Assembly: GCA_964614945.1 (NCBI GenBank)
Contig: CAZTNW010000001.1
Location: 372,001-436,000 of the forward strand
DNA from: CAZTNW01 sp964614945
Lineage (GTDB): Bacteria > Caldisericota > JANLFM01
DNA length: 64,000 bases
Direction of reading: 5' to 3'
Below the pieces are notes generated by a model. That model did not search any database and was not told the DNA's origin. It worked only from the letters and a program-made list of their open reading frames with translations. Numbering within the stretch: the stretch's first letter is position 1; each line of letters starts with the position of its first letter. Made by a program: the position numbers and the translations under genes. This document shows positions 7,682 through 16,908 of the stretch, piece after piece.

Positions 7682-9571
7682 TTAATGAGACAGCTGGAGC
7701 TGATCCGGTTTGATGTAATCTCCAAATTTTTGCCGGAACTCAAGCAGTCTCTTACGTTGTTCTTCCAGAACTTTCCAGACAAGATCCGGGGTATCTGCGA
7801 CTCTCTCCTTGAGTATGGCCGTAACACGCTCAATTTTTGTCAGGTTCTCCGGAACCCTGATCGTGAATTGCTGGTCGTAATCCGCCCGGGAATATTCCTT
7901 GTTCAAAACCTGGAGGAATAATCGTTTGAGGTCCTCATGGAGGGGGATCCGTCCCGTGGGGGTCTCGAGAGCGCTTACCTCCCCGTGCACCCGCAGCTCC
8001 ATCCATTTGTACCAGACCTTTTTGTCGTTTTTCTCGTTCAGCCACTTGCTCTCCGGACCCTTGAGGAAGTAGTTGACAGAAAAAATCCTGGGTGTCTTGG
8101 ACAATTTCTTACTGAAATCAAGGTTGTTCTGAATGTACCTGCCGACCGGAATGGAAAGGAAGTCCAGGTTGGACATCGGGTTCCACTCCCTGACGCCTAC
8201 TTTGCCCAGGGTGGCCGCCGTGGTTTCTGATTCTAAAATCGCTCCCTTGGTGATAATCCCGTGATTCCAATCGAAGGATTCCTCGACCGGAACGGAGGTA
8301 TCGGAATCCCTGCCGCCGTAAACGATGGCTCCCACCTCTACCCCTTCCGGATCGTTCAGAGCTGGGTCCACGTTCTCCAGGGATGAGAGGGAGAGGGTGA
8401 AACGGGCGTTCGGGTGAGAGCAAGGGATTTCCTTGCCGTTGGGGTCTTTTTTACCCGACCACCATTCGCCGGAGTGATTCTCCCCTCTGAGTGGAACCTC
8501 CCCATCCTTCCCCATCCAGTGCACTCTCCCTTTGGGAGTGACAAGGACGTTGGAGAAAATTATCTCTCCGGGCGAGTTCAAGGTCTTCCACTGGATCGGA
8601 TCGTCCTGGGAGTTTATACCCTGGATAATGCCGAACATGCCCTGTTCTACATTGACAGCCCGCGCGTGCCCCCCGACATCGCGTAGGTAGGCGATGTCAT
8701 CCCCTACGATCGTCTCTCCCTCGAGCATGGCCGTGGAGGTCTTACCGCAGAGGGAGGGAAAGGCCCCGGTGAAATAGGTGACCCTGCCCCGGGGGCCGTG
8801 CACTCCCATCAGAAGCATGTGTTCTGTGAGCCATCTTTCCTGGGCGGAACGATTTATCGCTAGCCTCATCGCCAGCTTCTTCAGTCCGATGGTGTTCCCC
8901 CCGTACTGCGTGTTGACGCTGTAGACGATGTCATTCTCTAAGTCGATGTAGATTCGCCGTTGTTCCAGGTTCTTGGAGGTCTTTCTCTCGTCCAGTTCTC
9001 CCTGGGAGTGAACGAGCTTGAAAAATCGGGCCAGGGATCCCTGACGCAGGAATTCCTCATAGCCCTGACGGTAAAGGAGATTCTCCGAATGGGCCACGTA
9101 ACTGGAATCCGTAAGTTGAACGCAGGGAATGGCAAACCTGGAACTAGACGGTCCGAGACAGAAAAAACAGACGAAAAGCTCCTTACCCCGCATGATACCC
9201 TTGAGAATCTCTCGGATATCCTTGAGCGCTGCCTCCCGCTCCTTGGTCTCAATCGAAGGACCCAGGTCCTTTCCTCTTTCAAGAAGAATACCGGTATTCT
9301 TCTTGTCCCGTCCTTGATCGCCGTAATTATCAAAATGGAACGAGTGCCCCTCGGTAGTCAGTTTCCGCTCTTCACCGTTTTTTAAGGCTTGCCTACGGAT
9401 ATACTGAAGGTCCTCATCGGCTCCCCGAGAAACATATACACTGAGAGGATCGCAGAGCTCGATATACTCCGCTAAGAACCGATAGAGATGGGGATTATCA
9501 ATCGCTCGCAATTTATGGAAGCCTTCTTTTCCCACTCTATCTATGAGGATTTTTCCGTCATTGCTGTCCAT
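7682..9571 (-). CDS. pckG: Phosphoenolpyruvate carboxykinase (GTP)
   Basis: PEPCK interconverts oxaloacetate + GTP with PEP + CO2 + GDP, in gluconeogenesis or, in anaerobes, in CO2-fixing anaplerosis. About 629 residues, usual for the GTP-dependent family. The nucleotide-binding loop FPSLCGKTSTAM near residue 270 contains the reactive Cys typical of the GTP enzymes. The substrate region with YGGNTIGLKKLAMR and the later GGRDSDTSVPVEE/W segments also match. I chose the ATG at 9571 rather than an in-frame ATG 13 codons upstream because an AGGAGG lies eight bases before 9571 on the minus strand. A possible hairpin terminator (9598-9625) separates it from pyrB, so it probably has its own promoter. 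Confidence 0.95.
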   Translation of the reverse strand: MDSNDGKILIDRVGKEGFHKLRAIDNPHLYRFLAEYIELCDPLSVYVSRGADEDLQYIRRQALKNGEERKLTTEGHSFHFDNYGDQGRDKKNTGILLERGKDLGPSIETKEREAALKDIREILKGIMRGKELFVCFFCLGPSSSRFAIPCVQLTDSSYVAHSENLLYRQGYEEFLRQGSLARFFKLVHSQGELDERKTSKNLEQRRIYIDLENDIVYSVNTQYGGNTIGLKKLAMRLAINRSAQERWLTEHMLLMGVHGPRGRVTYFTGAFPSLCGKTSTAMLEGETIVGDDIAYLRDVGGHARAVNVEQGMFGIIQGINSQDDPIQWKTLNSPGEIIFSNVLVTPKGRVHWMGKDGEVPLRGENHSGEWWSGKKDPNGKEIPCSHPNARFTLSLSSLENVDPALNDPEGVEVGAIVYGGRDSDTSVPVEESFDWNHGIITKGAILESETTAATLGKVGVREWNPMSNLDFLSIPVGRYIQNNLDFSKKLSKTPRIFSVNYFLKGPESKWLNEKNDKKVWYKWMELRVHGEVSALETPTGRIPLHEDLKRLFLQVLNKEYSRADYDQQFTIRVPENLTKIERVTAILKERVADTPDLVWKVLEEQRKRLLEFRQKFGDYIKPDQLQLSH

Positions 9572-9597
9572 TTGAAATGCCTCCTGAGGAAAATAAC

Positions 9598-9625
9598 AGG
9601 CTGGGTCCATGTACCGTCCCAGCCT
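9598..9625 (-). terminator. Hairpin downstream of pyrB
   Basis: Arms AGGCTGGG (9598-9605) and CCCAGCCT (9618-9625) form an 8-bp stem. Read on the minus strand it is followed by GTTATTTT, a weak U-tract. It lies just after pyrB and before the ribosome binding site of pckG, so it could end pyrB transcription or attenuate entry into pckG. Confidence 0.55.
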
Positions 9626-9673
9626 TTATGCCGTAGATTATTATATCCTTATTGTCCAACAATTTCAATTAAG

Positions 9674-10600
9674 TTAGATCATTCCTGTAACCAGGGCTAT
9701 CAGAGCCATACGCACATAGATTCCTTTTTTTGCCTGACGGAAGTAAGCTGCGCCTTTAAGTAAATCAACATCGGGAGCTATCTCATTTATCCGGGGAAGA
9801 GGATGGAGAATCGTAAGCGAAGGGTTGGTCTCTGCCAGCTCTCTGGTCAGGATAAAACGATCCTTCAATCTCTCGTATTCTGCCTGATCATCGAACCTTT
9901 CCTTTTGCACTCTCGTCATGTAGATAATATCAGCGTCCCTTACGGCTGTTTTCAGGTCCTGAATCTCTTCTACAGGGACAGAGCGTGCGTCCAATGAGTT
10001 CACAATCCCTTCGGGCATTTTCAACTCAGGCGGGGAGACAAAGAGCAGGCTGACCCGATAATGTTTGAGAAGCTCAGCGAGGGCATGAACGGTGCGGCTG
10101 TGCTTCAGGTCGCCTACTATGGCAACCTTGAGGCCATCGATCGTACCTTTTTCGCTTCTAATAGAAAAAAGGTCGAGCAGAGCCTGAGTGGGATGTTGCC
10201 CGGTACCATCTCCTCCGTTGAGAATCGGCACCCTGGAGACCTCTGCAGCTTCGGCTGCTGATCCTATTTTAAAGTGCCGCATGGCGATCACATCCACATA
10301 CTGCATCACCGTGCGGATCGTGTCCTGGATGCTTTCCCCTTTGGCCACGGAGGATGTGGCGGCCTCGGGGAAACCGATCACGGCTCCGCCCAACTTCAGC
10401 ATCGCTGCCTCGAAGGAAAGACGGGTGCGTGTGCTCGGTTCATAAAATAGGGTGGCGAGCAGGTACCCTTTCATCAACTCCAGGCTACGCTTTTTTTCGA
10501 CCTGAATCCTCAGCTCTTCCGCCACCTGGAGAATGTGTTCCAGTTCTTCCTTCGTGAATTGCTCTCCGCTCAGAATGTGCTTGCCCTTAAAATTAACCAT
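9674..10600 (-). CDS. pyrB: Aspartate carbamoyltransferase catalytic subunit
   Basis: This enzyme joins carbamoyl phosphate and aspartate, the first committed step of pyrimidine synthesis. The 308-residue protein has the carbamoyl-phosphate loop FYEPSTRTR at 52-60, the HPTQALLDLF motif from 136, and a late HPLPRINEI segment whose HPLPR binds substrate in ATCases. No pyrI regulatory subunit is in the window. The gene begins 17 bp after the end of an amidohydrolase gene on the same strand, so the two are likely co-transcribed. Confidence 0.95.
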   Translation of the reverse strand: MVNFKGKHILSGEQFTKEELEHILQVAEELRIQVEKKRSLELMKGYLLATLFYEPSTRTRLSFEAAMLKLGGAVIGFPEAATSSVAKGESIQDTIRTVMQYVDVIAMRHFKIGSAAEAAEVSRVPILNGGDGTGQHPTQALLDLFSIRSEKGTIDGLKVAIVGDLKHSRTVHALAELLKHYRVSLLFVSPPELKMPEGIVNSLDARSVPVEEIQDLKTAVRDADIIYMTRVQKERFDDQAEYERLKDRFILTRELAETNPSLTILHPLPRINEIAPDVDLLKGAAYFRQAKKGIYVRMALIALVTGMI

Positions 10601-10617
10601 TGCAGCCCTCTTTCTAT

Positions 10618-11976
10618 TTAGTTCAAATCTTTCAAATCTGCACGGCCGGCTTTCGTGGAAAGGAAATGGGCCTTGCCTGGAGGAAGCAGGACTTCCCCTC
10701 CTTTAAGCAATTCTCTTCCTCTTGCCAAAGTCAGTATCGGTCTCCCCGGGCACCTGCGCCCCTCGTAGAGGGTATAGTCTGAGCGAGAATGCAGGTCGCT
10801 GGCTCGAATCGTATATGCCTCTTTTGGATCAAAAACAGTTATATCGGCGTCGGACCCTACCTGGATGGCGCCTTTTTTAGGATAGAGGCCAAAAATGCGA
10901 GCAGGGTTCTCACTCATCACTCTCGCCAAACGCTCAGGGGAAATTCGATTTTTTATCACTCCTTCGTCGTAAACCAGGGGGAGCATTGTTTCCACCTGGG
11001 GAGAGCCATAAGGTGCCTGAAAAAAATCGTCATCCACCTTCTTGATCTTGGCAGCATGATCACTGGCAACTGTATCGATAAACCCGTCAGACAGGGCTTC
11101 CCAGAGTGCCAGTCGATCTTCCTCCTTACGAATAGCAGGGCCCACCTTAGCTTGAGCGCCGAATTTCTCGTAAACTCCCTCGTTCAAGCAGAGATGATGC
11201 GGGCAGCATTCCGAAAATAGGTTGAATCCCTCGCTCTTCAAACGGCGGACGACCTGAACTTCCAGAGCCGCGGAGTTATGGGCGATGTAGAGAGGACATC
11301 CGACCACATGGGCGATGCACGCCGCTCGGTTCACGGCCTCGGCGATGAGCAGGGCGGGCCTTGTAGCGAGGAAGGAATCCTGCATCGACTTTCCTCCCCT
11401 GAGATACTTGTCCTCCAGGTAATCCGTGGCCAGTCCGTTCTCCGCATGAACCATCAGCAGTCCTCCCTCCTGGCTCAGTAGGTCCGCTATCGCCATCAGC
11501 CAGAAGTCATCGCTCATCCATCTCAATTTGGCGTAGGTCATGAAGACCTTGCCCGAGGTGATTCCCATTTTCATCATCTGCGGAATTTGCGAGACCTGGG
11601 TCGCCGGGTCAAAGAAATCCGCATGCAATCCGAAGTCCAGGACGGATTCCTTCAGGCCCTCGTCCCTGTATTTTTCCAGAGTCGGTATCAGAGGATCTCC
11701 CGGCCGAATGGAGGCATGATAGATCATGCTTGTAACTCCGCCGTAAGCAGCGCAGAGAGAAGTCTCCCGAAAGCGATCCTCGTAAACAGGATGGCTGTGC
11801 ACATCGATAATCCCCGGGAAGATGAGCATTCCAGTTGCATCGAAGCTCTGCCTGGCGGAGGCCGGATCCAACCCAGCCGATAGCTGAACAATGCGTTCGC
11901 CCCTCACGGCGATGTCTGCCCTGTTCAGTCCGTCTCCTGAAACGAGCGTCCCCCCGTGGATAAGATAGTCGTACAT
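10618..11976 (-). CDS. Dihydropyrimidinase/hydantoinase-type amidohydrolase (candidate dihydroorotase)
   Basis: A 452-residue cyclic amidohydrolase. The binuclear metal site is visible: DVHSH (H60, H62), the carboxylated lysine in ITSGKVFMTYAK (K143), H177 in VHAENG, H233 in YIAHNS and D305 in ASDHA. The K-V-F-M motif and overall length resemble dihydropyrimidinases and hydantoinases more than classical PyrC. Its position directly before pyrB suggests it may act as the dihydroorotase of the pyrimidine pathway. A hydantoinase or allantoinase role is the alternative. The start is an ATG behind GGAGTGGAGG on the minus strand. Confidence 0.85.
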   Translation of the reverse strand: MYDYLIHGGTLVSGDGLNRADIAVRGERIVQLSAGLDPASARQSFDATGMLIFPGIIDVHSHPVYEDRFRETSLCAAYGGVTSMIYHASIRPGDPLIPTLEKYRDEGLKESVLDFGLHADFFDPATQVSQIPQMMKMGITSGKVFMTYAKLRWMSDDFWLMAIADLLSQEGGLLMVHAENGLATDYLEDKYLRGGKSMQDSFLATRPALLIAEAVNRAACIAHVVGCPLYIAHNSAALEVQVVRRLKSEGFNLFSECCPHHLCLNEGVYEKFGAQAKVGPAIRKEEDRLALWEALSDGFIDTVASDHAAKIKKVDDDFFQAPYGSPQVETMLPLVYDEGVIKNRISPERLARVMSENPARIFGLYPKKGAIQVGSDADITVFDPKEAYTIRASDLHSRSDYTLYEGRRCPGRPILTLARGRELLKGGEVLLPPGKAHFLSTKAGRADLKDLN

Positions 11977-12058
11977 CCCTCCACTCCTTCCTTACCGAAC
12001 GATTCGAAACATTCTACGGAATTGAACTAATTTTGTGAAGACTCACCCACAACTCTAT

Positions 12059-12085
12059 TTGACAGAAAAAGAGCGGCATTGTAAA
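12059..12085 (+). promoter_or_regulatory. Possible promoter of ileS
   Basis: A perfect TTGACA (12059-12064) is followed after 15 bases by TGTAAA (12080-12085), just before the T-box leader. The spacing is short and the -10 element poor, so the call is tentative. Confidence 0.35.
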
Positions 12086-12090
12086 AAGGG

Positions 12091-12335
12091 AGCCAAAGCA
12101 ATGAAGAGGAAGAGTAGGACTGTCCCTTTCCCCAAAGCGAGCAGGGTACAGTGGAAGCCTGCAGGAAGCACAGACCGAAAATCACCTCGGAGCTGCAGCC
12201 CGAACTCCTAAAATAGGTTCTGCCGGGAACTCCCGTTAGCGAGTAAAAGGCACTCAGTGCCTGAGTAGGCTGATTCGGCCAAAAAAGGTGGTACCGCGGG
12301 TTTCCTCTCGTCCTTGATGGGAGGATTTTTTTTAA
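12091..12335 (+). ncRNA. T-box leader (tRNA-Ile sensing) of ileS
   Basis: The Stem I start has the typical ATGAAGAGGAAGAGTA (12101-12116). The conserved T-box lies in AAAAAAGGTGGTACCGCGGG (about 12281-12300), whose UGGU bulge pairs with the tRNA acceptor end. The last element is a terminator-like hairpin ending in a T8 run (about 12303-12333). An ATC at 12181-12183, in the GACCGAAAATCACC context expected for the specifier loop, would read the isoleucine GAU anticodon. Uncharged tRNA-Ile should favour antitermination and thus ileS expression. This leader supports naming the downstream synthetase IleRS despite its odd motifs. Confidence 0.93.
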
Positions 12336-12372
12336 AAAACTCAAAAGAGAACAAGGAGGCTCAAGAAAAAAG

Positions 12373-15300
12373 GTGTTCAAGCAGGTTTCCAGCAAGCCGG
12401 ATTTTTCACGGATGGAAAGGGAGATCCTTGATTTCTGGGAGAAAAAAGAAGTGTTTCAACTTCTCCTTGAGAAAAACCGAGAGGGACCTATCTATTCCTT
12501 CATTGATGGCCCGATTACTGCAAATAACCCGATGGGAGTTCATCACGCCTGGGGGAGGACATACAAGGATCTCTATCTGCGCTACAAATCCATGCAGGGC
12601 TTCCGCATGCGCTACCAAAATGGCTTTGACTGTCAGGGCCTCTGGGTGGAAGTCGAGGTGGAAAAAGAGCTCGGCTTCAACTCGAAAAGACAGATCGAGG
12701 AATTCGGACTGGATAACTTTTCCCTCGCCTGTAAAGAAAGGGCCAGGCGCTTCGCTGATCTGATCACCCAGCAATCCAAACGCCTCGGCATGTGGATGGA
12801 CTGGGATCATTCCTACTACACAATGGATGACAACAATATCGAGCACATCTGGTACTTCTTGAAAAGATGTCACGAGAACGGTTGGCTCTATCAAGGACAC
12901 CGCTCTATGCCCTGGTGTATCCGCTGCGGTACTTCACTTTCACAGCATGAGATTCTCGGCTCGGACTCTTACGAGGAACTCACCCATGACGCCGTCTTCA
13001 TTCAACTTCCGATCCATGACCGCGAAAGCGAGTATTTTCTCGTCTGGACCACGACTCCCTGGACTCTTTCAGCGAACGTAGCCCTGGCCGTTCATCCAGA
13101 CCTTGACTACGCCTTAGTCGAGTCGGAAGGTAGAATATACATCCTTTCCCTCGGTCTGAAAGACAAGCTGCTGCCCGCAGGAAAGATCAAGAGCGTCCTG
13201 AAAGGAAAGAAGCTATTGGGCCTGCGCTACAGCGGGCCCTTCGATGAGCTTCCGGCGCAAAAAAACATTTCCCACATCGTCATCCCCTGGGAGGAAGTCT
13301 CGGAAACTGAGGGGACGGGCATCGTGCACATCGCACCTGGTTGCGGAGCAGAGGATTTTGAACTTTCACGCATCCATTCTCTCCCTGTGCTCGTTCCTCT
13401 GGATGAATATGGTACTTACCTCGATGGGTACGGTTTCCTGACCGGGAAAAATGTCAAAGAGGTCAACTTGGAGATCTTCCAGAGCTTGAAGGAAAAGGAT
13501 TATTTTTTTCGGGTTGAAGAGTTTACCCATCGCTATCCCGTTTGCTGGCGCTGCCACGAGGAACTGGTCTTCCGCGTCGAAGAAGAATGGTTCATCAGCA
13601 CTGACCAGGTGCGCCCGGCCCTGATCCGTGAAGCATCTCGTGTGCACTGGTACCCGGAGACTGCGGGCAAGAGGATGAGGAATTGGCTGGCGAATATGGG
13701 AGATTGGTGCATTTCCCGCAAGCGCTACTGGGGACTTCCTCTGCCCTTCTATCGCTGCCAGTCCTGCGGTGAATTGACCGTCATCGGCAGCCTCGCGGAA
13801 TTGGAAGAACTCAATGCGGACAAGCCCTTGAGGATCCCCGAACTTCATCGCCCTTGGGTAGACGAAATCAAAATACGGTGTCCTCGCTGCTCCGGCCTTG
13901 CCCATCGGATTCTGGAAGTCGGCGATTGTTGGCTCGATGCCGGCATTGTCCCCTACTCCACCTTGCACTATCTGCACGATAGCGATTACTGGAAAACCTG
14001 GTTTCCGGCCGAATTTATCACTGAGATGCGCGAGCAAATCCGCCTCTGGTTCTATTCCATGCTCTTCATGAGCGTGACGTTGGAAGATCGCACACCCTAC
14101 CTACAGGCTCTCGTCTACGAAAAGTTGCTCGATGAGAAGGGCCACCCTATGCACCGCAGCCTCGGCAACGCAATCTGGTTCGACGAAGCGGTGGAAAAAA
14201 TGGGGGCGGATGTCATGCGCTGGCTCTACGCGGGACAGAACATAGAATCTAACATCCTCTTCGGCTACGGGCCAGCGGAAGAGGTCACAAGAAAGCTCCT
14301 GCTCCTCTGGAACGTGTACGCCTTCTTCGTCACCTACGCGAATATCGACAACTTTAACCCCGCTTTTTACTCCTCTCCTCTGGAGAAAAGATCGTTCATC
14401 GATCGCTGGATCCTCTCGCGCCTGCACACCCTCGTCAAGGAAGCAGCAGAACACCTCGATGGCTACGACGTGGCTTACCTCGTGGAGGAAACGGAGAAAT
14501 TTGTCGAGGACCTTTCCACCTGGTGGCTCCGTCGCAGCCGGAGACGCTTCTGGAAATCGGAAGAGGACGGGGATAAGATCAATGCTTATCTCACTCTTTA
14601 CGAGGCACTGCTGACCTTGAGCAGAATCCTCGCTCCCATAATTCCCTTTCTGACTGAAGATTTCTACCGGAATCTGGCCTGTTCGATAGATCCTGATGCT
14701 CCCCTCAGCGTGCATCTCACGCCGTACCCACAGGCAAAAAGGGAATATATTCGGCCCGATCTCGAAGAGAAGATGTGCCTTATCAAAAAACTAATCGGTT
14801 TGGGGCGGGCGGTGCGGAATAAAGCGGGAATAAAGGTGCGCCAGCCGCTTTCCCATCTGATCCTGGTAGGGCTGAACAAGCAGGAAAAAACACTGGTGAA
14901 GGATCTCGCTGAATTGATCCTTGAGGAGCTGAATTTGAAGGGCCTTCAGTTCGAAAGAAATGCTCATGGCCTGCAGGAAATAGTGGTTCTGCCGAACCTG
15001 CCCCTGCTCGGTCCGAAATACGGAAGGGATCTTCCCCTGATCAGAGAGCGATTGAAGGGCCTCGGCGGCGAGAAGATCATCGAGTCCCTGGAGTCTGAGG
15101 GTAGAATAACCATCCAGCTATCCGGGGGGCCGGTCGATCTCTCCGCGGAGGAGTTGATCGTGCAAAGGCGAGATCAACCCGGTTACGCCACTGAAGCCGA
15201 GGGACCTCATCTCGTCGTTCTGGACACTGTCATCACTCCTGAACTGCGCAAAGAGGGACTGGCGCGAGAGATCGTCCACAACATCCAGCTCTTGCGCAAG

Positions 15301-15507
15301 GAGGCCGGTTTCAAGGTGGAGGATCGCATCTCGACGCACTACGAAGCTGAGCCAGAGCTACAGGAAGTTTTCCGCGAATTTTCACCCTACATTGAAAAGG
15401 AAACACTGAGCGGGGAACTCCGGGCGGGGATCCCGGCAGACTGTCCCTCCCATTCGCTGAAGATCGAGGAGATGGGACTTCGTCTGGCTCTGCGCCTTCT
15501 TACATGA
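12373..15507 (+). CDS. ileS: Isoleucyl-tRNA synthetase, HHAW/MHRS variant
   Basis: Class I aminoacyl-tRNA synthetase, 1044 residues, charging tRNA-Ile. The HIGH signature is replaced by GVHHAWG (residues 55-61, HHAW at 57-60). The KMSKS loop reads PMHRSLGN (M593, H594, R595, S596), so the second lysine is arginine. The CP1 editing insertion lies between them. CXXC pairs (CWRCH, CQSCG, CPRCSG) suggest zinc sites in the middle. The anticodon-binding domain and a C-terminal extension follow. The same variant motifs are, from memory, shared by a whole clade of bacterial IleRS-like proteins, so they are probably functional. GTG start at 12373 behind AAGGAGG. The T-box leader with an Ile specifier supports the identity. 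The 3' end overlaps the convergent nitroreductase gene by 8 bp. Confidence 0.93.
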   Translation: MFKQVSSKPDFSRMEREILDFWEKKEVFQLLLEKNREGPIYSFIDGPITANNPMGVHHAWGRTYKDLYLRYKSMQGFRMRYQNGFDCQGLWVEVEVEKELGFNSKRQIEEFGLDNFSLACKERARRFADLITQQSKRLGMWMDWDHSYYTMDDNNIEHIWYFLKRCHENGWLYQGHRSMPWCIRCGTSLSQHEILGSDSYEELTHDAVFIQLPIHDRESEYFLVWTTTPWTLSANVALAVHPDLDYALVESEGRIYILSLGLKDKLLPAGKIKSVLKGKKLLGLRYSGPFDELPAQKNISHIVIPWEEVSETEGTGIVHIAPGCGAEDFELSRIHSLPVLVPLDEYGTYLDGYGFLTGKNVKEVNLEIFQSLKEKDYFFRVEEFTHRYPVCWRCHEELVFRVEEEWFISTDQVRPALIREASRVHWYPETAGKRMRNWLANMGDWCISRKRYWGLPLPFYRCQSCGELTVIGSLAELEELNADKPLRIPELHRPWVDEIKIRCPRCSGLAHRILEVGDCWLDAGIVPYSTLHYLHDSDYWKTWFPAEFITEMREQIRLWFYSMLFMSVTLEDRTPYLQALVYEKLLDEKGHPMHRSLGNAIWFDEAVEKMGADVMRWLYAGQNIESNILFGYGPAEEVTRKLLLLWNVYAFFVTYANIDNFNPAFYSSPLEKRSFIDRWILSRLHTLVKEAAEHLDGYDVAYLVEETEKFVEDLSTWWLRRSRRRFWKSEEDGDKINAYLTLYEALLTLSRILAPIIPFLTEDFYRNLACSIDPDAPLSVHLTPYPQAKREYIRPDLEEKMCLIKKLIGLGRAVRNKAGIKVRQPLSHLILVGLNKQEKTLVKDLAELILEELNLKGLQFERNAHGLQEIVVLPNLPLLGPKYGRDLPLIRERLKGLGGEKIIESLESEGRITIQLSGGPVDLSAEELIVQRRDQPGYATEAEGPHLVVLDTVITPELRKEGLAREIVHNIQLLRKEAGFKVEDRISTHYEAEPELQEVFREFSPYIEKETLSGELRAGIPADCPSHSLKIEEMGLRLALRLLT

Positions 15508-16129
15508 AGCACCATGTATCTTCCTCGGCCTTGCGCTCCGGTGGATCAGGAGATTCCGCAGGATAGCCAACGGACACCAGGGTAACAACTCGCCTGCCCG
15601 CAAGGACCCCAAGAATTTTTTCGACCTCCTCTACCGCAAAGAGCGGACCAACCATCCAGACGGCTCCCAGTCCATGATCGTGCGCGGCAAGGAGAAAATT
15701 TTGAACCGCCGCTGCAACGCTCTGCAGCCTTGCATTAGGCCGCCAGTGCTGCAACCTTTCTCTGTCGAATCCCCGCTTGATCAACATGTCCTCGAAAGGC
15801 GCCGGGGAAATTTCCTGACAGACGGCTACGAGCCAGGGGGCCTGGCGGATCATCTCTCCGTATCTCCTCATCCAGGAGATACTCTTTGCCACTCCATCCG
15901 GCAGGTCCGACCAATTCTCGATTTCATCGATCCTGGCATCTATCGCCTGCGCAATGGCATCCTTCGTTTCTGATTGATGAATCGCGTAGAAAAACCATTG
16001 TTGACGATTGTTCGCACTCGGCGCCCAGGAGGCCAGGCGTAGAAGTTCGAGAACAATCTCACGCGGCACTTCCTTATCCGTGAAGCGCCTGATCGACCTG
16101 CGTCCGAGGATTGCTTCTTTAAGTTCCAT
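15500..16129 (-). CDS. Nitroreductase-family flavoprotein
   Basis: A 209-residue member of the nitroreductase fold, FMN-dependent NAD(P)H oxidoreductases with broad substrates. The N-terminal FMN phosphate motif RRSIRRFTDKEV (residues 10-21) and LRLASWAPSANNRQ (30-43) are clear, as is the later AAAVQNFLLAAHDHGLGAVWM block with GLG. Enzymes of this family reduce nitro compounds, quinones or flavins; the substrate here is unknown. It converges on ileS with an 8-bp overlap and stands alone on its strand. Confidence 0.9.
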   Translation of the reverse strand: MELKEAILGRRSIRRFTDKEVPREIVLELLRLASWAPSANNRQQWFFYAIHQSETKDAIAQAIDARIDEIENWSDLPDGVAKSISWMRRYGEMIRQAPWLVAVCQEISPAPFEDMLIKRGFDRERLQHWRPNARLQSVAAAVQNFLLAAHDHGLGAVWMVGPLFAVEEVEKILGVLAGRRVVTLVSVGYPAESPDPPERKAEEDTWCFM

Positions 16130-16215
16130 CTCTTTCTCCTCAATCTCTGATTCCCGCCTTCAACTAACGATTCTACCCTCTTTGCGTCCCTGACATAATG
16201 ACGTAGATTAAAGGC

Positions 16216-16908
16216 ATGCTTCAATTGGAGAAGCTGATTGATTCTGTCGACGACCACAGGGTAGAGGGAGCCGTGGTGGGAATTCACCTAACGGCTGTCC
16301 TTTCCCGGGGCCTGGGGCTGGCGCAAACCACAAAAGACGCCTCCCAGCGTGGAGTAGGTTTGGCAGGCGATTTGATCGGGCGATCAGCCAAAGAGGTCGC
16401 GGAACTCCTGCTCTCCTGGAATTTCACCGAGGCCAGCCTCGGATTAGCCGCGTTGAATTCCTTAATCGAGCCGCAGGGAAAAACCGGTAACGGATTCGAC
16501 TTCATCCATTCCATAAAGCCGAAGAGACCGGCTGTCGTCGGTCATTTCCGCAACCTCGATCGCTCTGAATTTCCCGGCCTCACTATACTCGAGCGCGATC
16601 AGAAGGAGGGAGACTTACCGGACCCTGCCTGTGAATTTATCCTTCCCCGGGCAGATTTCGTATTAATCTCCGCCAGCGCCTTCATTAACAAGACAATTGT
16701 CCGCCTATTAGAGCTCTCCGGGGAAGCGTTCGTGGTCATAACCGGGCCCTCCACTCCGATGAGTCCCTACCTCTTCGCTCACGGAGTCTCCGCCCTAGCC
16801 GGGGTGCGAGTCAGGAATCCTGCCAGGGCTTTGAACATCATTTCTCAGGGAGGTGGTATGCTTGAGCTGAAGCCTCAACTTGACCGTCTGATTAGCCTTC
16901 GTCCTTGA
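16216..16908 (+). CDS. DUF364 / putative heavy-metal chelation domain protein
   Basis: The 230-residue protein resembles the DUF4213/DUF364 group. An N-terminal half with GVGLAGDLIGRSAKEVAELL leads to a Rossmann-like half containing PKRPAVVGHF, LPRADFVLISASAFINKT and ITGPSTPMSPYLFAHGVSALAGVRV. The GPSTPMSP segment is the most diagnostic. Family members occur near metal-cofactor and corrinoid genes and are thought to bind a metal or chelate, but no biochemical role is established. The start ATG has no strong Shine-Dalgarno. The 3' end overlaps the convergent riboflavin kinase gene by 17 bp. Confidence 0.8.
   Translation: MLQLEKLIDSVDDHRVEGAVVGIHLTAVLSRGLGLAQTTKDASQRGVGLAGDLIGRSAKEVAELLLSWNFTEASLGLAALNSLIEPQGKTGNGFDFIHSIKPKRPAVVGHFRNLDRSEFPGLTILERDQKEGDLPDPACEFILPRADFVLISASAFINKTIVRLLELSGEAFVVITGPSTPMSPYLFAHGVSALAGVRVRNPARALNIISQGGGMLELKPQLDRLISLRP

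Noticed and set aside
8118..9385. Several open frames opposite pckG
   Set aside because: They are antisense shadows in a GC-rich conserved gene, without ribosome sites or family resemblance.
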